From: Moraxella lacunata
GTDB taxonomy: Bacteria; Pseudomonadota; Gammaproteobacteria; Pseudomonadales; Moraxellaceae
Assembly: GCF_900453205.1 (NCBI RefSeq)
Contig: NZ_UGQU01000002.1
Coordinates: forward strand, 62,001-126,000
Length of the DNA stretch: 64,000 nt
Reading direction: 5' to 3'
Shown: positions 42,141 through 48,847 of the stretch, piece by piece
Layout: each line of letters opens with the position of its first letter
Numbering within the stretch: the stretch's first letter is position 1
Program-made: the position numbers and the translations under genes
Notes under the pieces: model-generated
What the model saw: the letters and a program-made list of their open reading frames with translations, nothing else
Databases searched by the model: none
What the model was told of the DNA's origin: nothing

Positions 42141-43361
42141 TTATTTGGTTTGTGGCACTTCAGTTACCTTGTTACCTTGGATAACTGCATAAACACGGCG
42201 GTTAAGTGCTTTGTTTTCAGCAGTATCGTTAGGTGCTACAGGACGGTCAAAGCCATAACCTACCGCAGAGATACGGTTAGGAGCGATACCGAACTCGTTA
42301 GATAGCATAGACTTCACAGCATTCGCACGAGCTTCAGATAGGCGTTGGTTGTACTTAGCACTTGAACGCTTGCTGTCTTTGGAAGCGTGACCTTCGATGG
42401 CAGCAGTTGCGTTCGGGAATTCACGCATCTTGTCAGCAACTTTAGCAACTTCTTCACGGAACTGTGGTTTGATGTTTGACTTGTCACGGTCAAAGAATAC
42501 ACGAAGTTCCATGCGTAGGTCTTCACCCACCACGTCTATTACAGGGCAACCATTAGCATCAACACGCAAGTTACGTGGGGTATCTGGGCATAAGTCTAGA
42601 TGGTCAGCAACACCATCACCATCGCTGTCGATGAACTGCTCTTCAAGAACTTGTACAGGTTGAACCACTGGCTCATGAATAGGTGCCACAGGTACGGTAG
42701 GTGCCAAACGACCGCCTAGAGTCACTTCAAGACCTGCTAGGGCTTGACCTTCCCACCATGCGTTGTCAAAGTTGTGAACGGCACGAGCTTCGCCACGTAG
42801 AGCTAGAGCGTCATTGATTAGGTAACGAGCACCTAGACCTAGGTTACCAATAGTATCTTTTGATTCAGATACTTCCGAACCATCTTGACGGCTTTCAACT
42901 TTGTACTTAGCTTGACCAGCACCAATAAGCACATAAGGCTTGAATTTATTGTTAGTGTAGCCTGAGAATTGCTCAGTACCGATTAGGAAGTTACCAGAGA
43001 TGATTTCTTCTTTAGCATCAAATACGTTGTTAGGGCTAGCATTTGCAGAAGCTTTTGAAGCTCTTGCATCAGTATCAGTTACGCCGTATTCTACTTGGAA
43101 TTGAGTAGATGGGGTAAGTTCCACACCTAGAGCGATACCAGTATATAGGTCGCTTTCAAGAGCAACACCACCATTAGTTGGGTTGGTTGGTGCGTTGGTG
43201 TTAGCGTTATTAAGTTGCTGACCAGTTTTGAAAATCTCACGTTGCTTTTTGTGAGCTTCATCTTGGTATTGATAACCAACTAGTGGGGTTACGGTTACGC
43301 CAGCAGATGCGGCGGTAGCAGCAGTGGCAACCAATGCCAAAGCAATTTTATTAAGTTTCAT
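42141..43361 (-). CDS. OmpA-family major outer-membrane protein
   Basis: 406 residues. The ATG at 43361 has a perfect GGAGGAATTT ribosome-binding site; an upstream ATG-like start adds four residues and is not used. Signal peptide to about residue 20 (LALVATAATAASAG). Residues 21-225 are an OmpA-type beta barrel beginning VTVTPLVGYQYQDEA. A Pro-rich linker follows, then a TSP3-like calcium motif DSDGDGVADHLDLCPDTP, and the periplasmic OmpA domain (RVFFDRDKSNIKPQFREEVA, IEGHASKDSKRSSAKYNQRL) that binds peptidoglycan; its conserved Asp and Arg are present in AENKALNRRVYAVI. Codon use suggests high expression. Confidence 0.93.
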   Translation of the reverse strand: MKLNKIALALVATAATAASAGVTVTPLVGYQYQDEAHKKQREIFKTGQQLNNANTNAPTNPTNGGVALESDLYTGIALGVELTPSTQFQVEYGVTDTDARASKASANASPNNVFDAKEEIISGNFLIGTEQFSGYTNNKFKPYVLIGAGQAKYKVESRQDGSEVSESKDTIGNLGLGARYLINDALALRGEARAVHNFDNAWWEGQALAGLEVTLGGRLAPTVPVAPIHEPVVQPVQVLEEQFIDSDGDGVADHLDLCPDTPRNLRVDANGCPVIDVVGEDLRMELRVFFDRDKSNIKPQFREEVAKVADKMREFPNATAAIEGHASKDSKRSSAKYNQRLSEARANAVKSMLSNEFGIAPNRISAVGYGFDRPVAPNDTAENKALNRRVYAVIQGNKVTEVPQTK

Positions 43362-43418
43362 AAATTCCTCCAAAGGATGGTTTTGATAAAGTCAAACACA
43401 CTTAGACTATCACTGTCT

Positions 43419-43448
43419 ATTCTAACATTAAGCGGAAATATTTTTCAA
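43419..43448 (-). promoter_or_regulatory. Sigma-70 promoter of the OmpA-like gene
   Basis: On the minus strand, TTGAAA (-35), an 18-base spacer and TAGAAT (-10) lie 58 bases before the start codon, a good match to consensus for a strongly expressed porin. Confidence 0.65.
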
Positions 43449-43609
43449 CACAAATTACAAAAATAATTCAGCTTTCTGACAGATGGGGATAGCTTAACGG
43501 CAAAATAAGGATTTGACAACCTTTTTTTGATAAAAAATACAGTTTATTACATAAAAGTTGCCAACTTTTACAATAAAATGGGGTTTTTAGCGATAAATGG
43601 CAATAACAA

Positions 43610-44344
43610 TTAATCAGAGAATGCTTGTCTCATTTTTTTAACGGCGTTATCTAGTCCCACAAATACACCATCGGCAATAATACTATGCCCAATGTTTAAT
43701 TCATGAATGCCGTCAATTTGAGCAATGGGGGCAACATTATCCACCGTCAAGCCATGCCCTGCATTGACCAAAAAGCTCGGGTGCTTGGATAAAGCAAATG
43801 CCACCGCCATTTTAACACGGTCTAGCTCATGGGCGATTCTGTCTTGGTTATTTTCAAGGTAACACTCGGCATACGCCCCTGTATGAATCTCAATGGCATC
43901 CGCCCCAAGCTCTATCGCTCTGTCAATCTGGGCGGTATCGGGGTCTATAAAGAGCGATACTTTGATGCCGACATTTTGCAGGTCTTTGATAAAGTTAGGT
44001 AATTTATCATTATTGATGACATCAAGCCCACCTTCGGTCGTCACCTCTTGGCGTTTTTCGGGGACAAGGCACACCCACTGGGGGCGGACATCGCAGGCAA
44101 TGGCAAGCATCTCATCGGTTACCGCCATTTCTAGGTTCATTGGAATGCCAATCGCTTTTTTCATGGCATAGACGTCAGCGTCCTTGATATGACGGCGGTC
44201 TTCACGCAAATGCAGGGTAATGCCGTCCGCCCCTGCTTGCTCACACACCACCGCCCCTTTGACAGGACACGGATAATCCACGCCACGAGCGTTACGAAGT
44301 GTGGCGATGTGGTCAATATTAACACCAAGTCGGGGGGTTTTCAT
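43610..44344 (-). CDS. pdxJ: Pyridoxine 5'-phosphate synthase PdxJ
   Basis: Condenses 1-deoxy-xylulose 5-phosphate and aminoacetone 3-phosphate to pyridoxine 5'-phosphate. 244-residue TIM barrel, starting [20 protein letters not shown]. Also [20 protein letters not shown] with the active-site His, [39 protein letters not shown], and [16 protein letters not shown] and [20 protein letters not shown] near the end. In enterobacteria pdxJ follows recO; here recO is some 9 kb away (53591), so the pair has been split. Confidence 0.96.
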   Translation of the reverse strand: MKTPRLGVNIDHIATLRNARGVDYPCPVKGAVVCEQAGADGITLHLREDRRHIKDADVYAMKKAIGIPMNLEMAVTDEMLAIACDVRPQWVCLVPEKRQEVTTEGGLDVINNDKLPNFIKDLQNVGIKVSLFIDPDTAQIDRAIELGADAIEIHTGAYAECYLENNQDRIAHELDRVKMAVAFALSKHPSFLVNAGHGLTVDNVAPIAQIDGIHELNIGHSIIADGVFVGLDNAVKKMRQAFSD

Positions 44345-44370
44345 GGTTTTTCCTTAATATGTCGCATATG

Positions 44371-45801
44371 TTAGGGCTTGCCATCTGCTGGCATGGTCGG
44401 CTCTTGGCTGTTGTCAAAAAGCGTTTGCTCAAGCTCGGGCAGTGCCGTTTTCATGAGACTACCGACATACATCTGTGGCTCTGATGGCGTAAAGCCCATG
44501 AGTGCTTCTAGCTCGCCCACCCGCTTTTTGGTGTAGGCGTAGGCGTTATCAAAAGTGTTTTTATCGCCACGCAAGCCTTCGGCAAAAAACGCCCGCCCAA
44601 AATAACTCAAATCGGCGTTATGACCGCACCCAAAAGACGCTCTATCGGCAGCCGATGCGGTAATGATGAGCGTGGTCGGTGACGCCAAACTCTCAATAAA
44701 CGCACCCGAGTAGCACGATGAGATGACAATCACCCGCCAACGAATGCCCGATGCGTCAAGCGTCTCTTTGAGCCACACAGGGTCAATGTCGTCCAAATCC
44801 AGTGGCGGATTATCCAGCACCAAATCCCCCAAAATCTGACCGCTCTCATCCACCGCCCCGTGTGAGCTTAACGTCAAAAACAGCACGTCTTCATCGGCAT
44901 TCATCTGTTTGCCGATGGTTTGGAGCGTCTCGTGAATACTGGTCTTAGTGGCGATGGGGTCAGACTGCCATGTGTTTGGGTTATTGATGAGTGCAATTGA
45001 TTTGCCCTTTGTGCCAAAACGCACATCAAACAGCTGTTTTGCCTGCTCTATTTCATTGGTAAAGACATCTAAATCGCTATATCCTGCCACACCCATAAAG
45101 TACCAGTCGGTCTCGCCCGTCTCAGACTTTTCAATGTCCGCCAAATGGTCTGCCAAAATCATCGGCTGGGCATAAAAGGCGGTCTCGCTGATGGTCGGGT
45201 TTTGGTTTTTTACCTTAAAAATAGGTTGGTCTGCCACGTTTTTTTGCCACACCACCAAAAGAGCAATCGCCCCTATCATCATGATGACTCGCTCCCACCA
45301 CTGCCAGTGCAAACGCTTGGCGAAAATCAACAGTAGTGCCGCCGTCTGCCACACAAACAGTGCCACAAACAAATCAGGCAAAATGCGATACATCCAATTT
45401 GGTAGCCAGTTTTGCAAGCTCAAAAACTGCATGCCACTTTGCACCAAAATCAGTAGCGTATCTGCCACTAGCCACAAAATCACAGGCACAAACAGCAGTG
45501 AGTAGTTCAGCGTACGCTTGGCAAGCAAAATCCCTGCAATGAGCATGATGGTCGGCCAAATCAAGTAGCTAATCAGCCCCTGCTCGTTAAAGTCGCTACC
45601 AAAATTTGCCGTCAGCCACGCCAATAAGATATTGACCGCCAACGCCAACAGAGCAAACAGCACAAACTGCCCAAACGTGGGCTTGACCCAATTAAAGGCA
45701 CGCACCGACCCCACCAACATCCACAAGGCAGCGACGATGTTAGCGGCAAAGTTTAGGGAAAATCTTGGTAGGGATTGGATTTTTAGGGATTCTAGTGACA
45801 A
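44371..45801 (-). CDS. Membrane protein with C-terminal C13 (legumain/caspase-like) peptidase domain
   Basis: 476 residues; the best start is TTG 45801 (next in-frame ATG is 27 codons on). The N-terminal 190 residues have five or six membrane helices (ANIVAALWMLVGSVRAF, FVLFALLALAVNILLAWL, LLFVPVILWLVADTLLILV). The rest is a caspase-hemoglobinase fold: VLFLTLSSHGA with the catalytic His, and RVIVISSCYSGAFIESLASP with the catalytic Cys, then ITASAADRASFGCG. This matches the bacterial C13 family; close relatives exist in Pseudomonas and Acinetobacter. Substrate unknown. Confidence 0.87.
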   Translation of the reverse strand: MSLESLKIQSLPRFSLNFAANIVAALWMLVGSVRAFNWVKPTFGQFVLFALLALAVNILLAWLTANFGSDFNEQGLISYLIWPTIMLIAGILLAKRTLNYSLLFVPVILWLVADTLLILVQSGMQFLSLQNWLPNWMYRILPDLFVALFVWQTAALLLIFAKRLHWQWWERVIMMIGAIALLVVWQKNVADQPIFKVKNQNPTISETAFYAQPMILADHLADIEKSETGETDWYFMGVAGYSDLDVFTNEIEQAKQLFDVRFGTKGKSIALINNPNTWQSDPIATKTSIHETLQTIGKQMNADEDVLFLTLSSHGAVDESGQILGDLVLDNPPLDLDDIDPVWLKETLDASGIRWRVIVISSCYSGAFIESLASPTTLIITASAADRASFGCGHNADLSYFGRAFFAEGLRGDKNTFDNAYAYTKKRVGELEALMGFTPSEPQMYVGSLMKTALPELEQTLFDNSQEPTMPADGKP

Positions 45802-45968
45802 ATGGCGACTCTTTATCAGGTATAAAACAAAAGGTTAAATTGGCTTATTTTCGCAAAAATTTACGGTTGTGGCAAGTGATTTTATAAAAATTTGGTGCAT
45901 TACTGTTTATCAATGACGAAATGACTGACGTTCATTCGTTAAATCAGCAGAGTTTATTTTTAGAAAAA

Positions 45969-46112
45969 GTTATACACCCAAGAAACTTTAAAATTACTAC
46001 AAATACAATGATGTGTGGGCGTAGGGGCGTGCTGAGCACGCCTTGTATAGCAATATCATCAAAGGGTGTGCAGAGCCAACCCCTACAAACCCTTGATAAA
46101 TATCAAGTTGGT
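45969..46112. repeat. About 140 bp dispersed repeat, copy 1
   Basis: Begins GTTATACACCCAAGAAACTT, contains the hairpin GGGGCGTGCTGAGCACGCC, and ends GAGCCAACCCCTACAAACCC TTGATAAATATCAAG. It aligns over nearly its whole length with 54361-54493, and its right part with 47435-47492. It lies in the 531-base gap 45802-46332 between the C13 gene and ccoS and contains the FNR-like box. The rest of the gap is AT-rich leader without coding sign. Confidence 0.75.
46093..46106. promoter_or_regulatory. Candidate FNR/Anr box upstream of ccoS
   Basis: TTGATAAATATCAA, a perfect FNR consensus palindrome, 226 bases before the ccoS start. A CATAAA hexamer at 46134-46139 lies about five bases further than the ideal -10 position for a class II site. 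cbb3 oxidase genes are classic FNR/Anr targets, which supports it. The equivalent part of repeat copies 2 and 3 does not have this palindrome. Confidence 0.55.
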
Positions 46113-46332
46113 TGAGTGTACTTGCTCAAAAACCATAAATTTTTTGTGGATTTTTTAAAAACTTAACCGCCAAAGCGGATAAATATGTTAGAATATTACC
46201 CCTATCTTGGTTTGGGTTGATTGATTGGTACTGGGGCATTTTCCCTTTGTCCAAATTTATCAATAAATACGCCATTAACCAAGAGTGAATTTACACCTTT
46301 CTACCTTTAACACCTTTTATAAAAGAGATGAC

Positions 46333-46545
46333 ATGGTCAGTATCTACCTGCTCATTCCATTAAGTCTTATGCTGTTCGTTGTGGCGATTTGGGCGATTGT
46401 GTATGCGGTCAAATCCAACCAGTTTGAAGACTTAGACAACGCCCCCGACCAAATCATCTTAGACGACCGTCAAGCCCGCCGTGACACCCTAAATCACGCT
46501 CGCCAGGCAAACCAAAATAACCAACACCACAAGGATAACGCATGA
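46333..46545 (+). CDS. ccoS: cbb3-type cytochrome oxidase assembly protein CcoS
   Basis: 70 residues: one N-terminal membrane helix (VSIYLLIPLSLMLFVVAIWA) followed by IVYAVKSNQFEDLDNAPDQI and LDDRQ, the CcoS signature. CcoS is needed for maturation of cbb3 oxidase with haem b and copper. ATG 46333 is chosen over an upstream frame start at 46285. Its stop overlaps the next gene by four bases. The cbb3 structural genes and ccoGHI are not in the window. Confidence 0.92.
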   Translation: MVSIYLLIPLSLMLFVVAIWAIVYAVKSNQFEDLDNAPDQIILDDRQARRDTLNHARQANQNNQHHKDNA

Positions 46546-47378
46546 GTATCGCTCTATTAATACCTGCCCTTGCCATGGGCTTTTTGGGGTCGCCACACTG
46601 CATGGGCATGTGTGGGGGCATTGTGACTGCTTTTGGCATTTCGATGAAAAACCTAAGCCCTCAAAAACGAGGCATACTCATCGCCAGCTATCACACAGGG
46701 CGACTGCTCAGCTATATGGGTTTGGGATTGATTGCCACCCTCATTGGCGAGAGCGTGCTTGCTCCGCTCATGACCGATAACGCTCTGCCACGCATTGTGC
46801 TGGGTCTGGCGATTGTGTTTGCCGCCCTACTCATGCTTGGCGTGCCATTTTTAAATCGCCTTGAAAAAGTGGGACTGGGTCTGTGGAATCGCCTTGCTCC
46901 TGTCCGCCAAAAGGTACTGCCCATGGATAGCTTGCCCAAGGCTCTGGGAGCGGGTCTGCTGTGGGGACTACTTCCCTGCGGTCTGGTCTATGGGGCACTG
47001 GTCATGGCGATGAGTGTGGCGGCGGCAGGGCATGAACCCATCATGGGCATGCTGTTCATGCTCGCCTTTGGGGTTGGTACGTTGCCCATGCTTGTCATGA
47101 CGGGGGCGGCACTGTCATGGCTACAACAGAAGGTCAAAGCCTTTAACCTGCGTAAATTTAGTGGAGCTGTTATGCTCATCTCGGGGCTGTCTGTCATGCT
47201 CTCGCCCACCATCATGCATCTCATGCACGGTCATCATCATGGGGGGCATGGCAATCATGGTCATGCACACGGTGAACACCACCACGAACACAATCATCAA
47301 ATGAGCCAAGACGCTCATGCAGGGCATGAACATCATCATGACCATGGGCATCAGCACAGCCGTGACCACCATCATTAA
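46542..47378 (+). CDS. SafE/TauE-like (UreH-domain) membrane transporter with a His-rich tail
   Basis: 278 residues with six or seven helices, starting LLIPALAMGFLGSPHCMGMC, with GGIVTAF and later LGAGLLWGLLPCGLVYGAL. Gly-Ser-Pro-His-Cys-Met-Gly-Met-Cys and LPCGLVY are conserved metal-related motifs of the UreH/SafE group found next to ccoS in Pseudomonas and Acinetobacter. From residue 226 on it is a His-rich tail (about 24 His in 50 residues), likely a cytoplasmic or periplasmic metal-binding region. Copper or nickel handling for cbb3 assembly is inferred from position. Confidence 0.85.
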   Translation: MSIALLIPALAMGFLGSPHCMGMCGGIVTAFGISMKNLSPQKRGILIASYHTGRLLSYMGLGLIATLIGESVLAPLMTDNALPRIVLGLAIVFAALLMLGVPFLNRLEKVGLGLWNRLAPVRQKVLPMDSLPKALGAGLLWGLLPCGLVYGALVMAMSVAAAGHEPIMGMLFMLAFGVGTLPMLVMTGAALSWLQQKVKAFNLRKFSGAVMLISGLSVMLSPTIMHLMHGHHHGGHGNHGHAHGEHHHEHNHQMSQDAHAGHEHHHDHGHQHSRDHHH

Positions 47379-47388
47379 ATGCCATCAT

Positions 47389-47411
47389 CAAAGCCCCGTC
47401 ATGGGGCTTTG
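47389..47411 (+). terminator. Hairpin after the SafE-like gene
   Basis: CAAAGCCCC, loop GTCAT, GGGGCTTTG: perfect nine-base stem ten bases after the stop codon, but only a short T run within the stem, so termination efficiency is unclear. Confidence 0.55.
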
Positions 47412-47434
47412 ACATGATTGGGCGGATGTTTTTA

Positions 47435-47492
47435 TGGACACGCAAAGCCAACCCCCAAAACCTATGGCAAATATCGAATTCATTGGGTGTAC
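47435..47492. repeat. About 140 bp dispersed repeat, partial copy 3
   Basis: ACACGCAAAGCCAACCCCCA then AACCTATGGCAAATATCGAA TTCATTGGGTGTAC aligns with the right third of copy 1, where the same place reads CCCTTGATAAATATCAAG TTGGTTGAGTGTAC. Confidence 0.6.
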
Positions 47493-47604
47493 AAAAAACC
47501 ACACCCCATTATCAATCACTACTTATTCTCATTATCAACCTTTTAACCTGAAAAATTTTTGATTTTATGATAAAATACTGAAAAATTTTTAACCCAAAAC
47601 CGCC

Positions 47605-48492
47605 ATGCTAGAAATCCGCCATTTGCAAATGCTCTCCGCCCTTGACCGCCTCGGTTCGCTTGCCATGACTGCCGATGAGCTTAATTTGACCGCATCCGCC
47701 ATTTCTCACCAGTTAAAAGAGCTAGAAAGCTATTATGACATTACGCTGGTCAATCGCCGTACTCGCCCTGTAACCTTTACGCCAGCAGGTCGCTTGGTTT
47801 TGCAGCTTGCCGATAATGTCCTGCCGCAAGTCGCTCGCACCAAAGCCGACATAAGGCGTTTGGCACACGGACAAGCAGGGCAGCTAAGACTGGCAAGTGA
47901 GTGCCATAGCTGTTTTGATTGGCTGATGCCGATTTTAAATGTCTATCGTAACGAGTATAGCGATGTGGAGCTCGATTTTGCTTCTGGGTTTGAACCCGAA
48001 CCACACCAAATGCTCCTAGACGGCGACATTGACCTACTCATCACGGCAAGCGATTTGCCGATAGACGGTATCCATTATGAGCCACTGTTTACCTACGAAA
48101 GTCGCCTTGTGATGTCGCCCACACACCGCTTGGCAAGCCATAGCGTGATAACTCCTACCGACCTAGCGGACGAGACACTCATCGCCTATCCTGTGGAGCA
48201 GACTCGCCTTGATGTCATTGCCAAATTCTTAGAGCCAAATGGCGTTACCCCCAAACATATTCGCACGACCGAGCTTACCGCCATGCTCATTCAGCTGGTG
48301 GCAAGTGAGCGGGGTGTGTCGGCACTGCCCGACTGGGTGGCGAGCGAATATGAGAAAAAAGGCTGGGTGGTAACACGTCCGCTCGGGGCGGGGGTATATT
48401 GTCAGCTGTATGCAGGGGTGCGTGAGAGCAGTATGGATATGGCGTATATTAAGGGGTTTTTGGGGTTATTGGAGGGGATTAAAAAGCCGTAA
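47605..48492 (+). CDS. metR: LysR-family regulator MetR
   Basis: 295 residues, the length of MetR. Winged helix-turn-helix: LEIRHLQMLSALDRLGSLAM with AISHQLKELESYYDITLVNR; then the LysR effector domain (LRLASECHSCFDWLMPILNV, DIDLLITASDLPIDGIHYEP, LIQLVASERGVSALPDWVAS). 'ECHxCFDWLMP' is characteristic of MetR, which activates methionine biosynthesis genes with homocysteine as co-effector. No met gene is adjacent in the window. Confidence 0.92.
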   Translation: MLEIRHLQMLSALDRLGSLAMTADELNLTASAISHQLKELESYYDITLVNRRTRPVTFTPAGRLVLQLADNVLPQVARTKADIRRLAHGQAGQLRLASECHSCFDWLMPILNVYRNEYSDVELDFASGFEPEPHQMLLDGDIDLLITASDLPIDGIHYEPLFTYESRLVMSPTHRLASHSVITPTDLADETLIAYPVEQTRLDVIAKFLEPNGVTPKHIRTTELTAMLIQLVASERGVSALPDWVASEYEKKGWVVTRPLGAGVYCQLYAGVRESSMDMAYIKGFLGLLEGIKKP

Positions 48493-48847
48493 TCGGACAG
48501 TAAAAGATGATGGCAAATATAGTGATTTTGACGGATTGGCATTTGATGTGGATAAATTTGGATAATATGTTTGATTTATCTTAGGCAGTTTTTATTTTAT
48601 TTTGCCTTGTCAAATAAAATCTTTCTATTTTAATCTTGCCACCTTTAACCCCATCAAACTTAACCCTGTCAAACCACGCCTAAAAATAGGACAACCATCA
48701 TTACGCTATTTACCCCCTGCCACCCACAACAAATTTTTATTGCAAAATCCCACCCATTTCACTTAAAATAATCAATTTGCCTTTATAAAATGGGGATTGC
48801 CCCCATAAACATAAATTCATCACATCTTTACCGAGCGTTAAATTTTT
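48493..48847. other. 355-base intergenic region between metR and rapA
   Basis: AT-rich with no credible gene. A hairpin ATGGGGATTGCCCCCAT sits at 48789-48805, with TTTATAAAAT just before it, which may be part of the rapA promoter region. Nothing else was recognised. Confidence 0.5.

Noticed and set aside
45921-46115. Open frame of 64 codons before ccoS
   Set aside because: It is contained in the dispersed repeat copy and not conserved in frame in the other copies.
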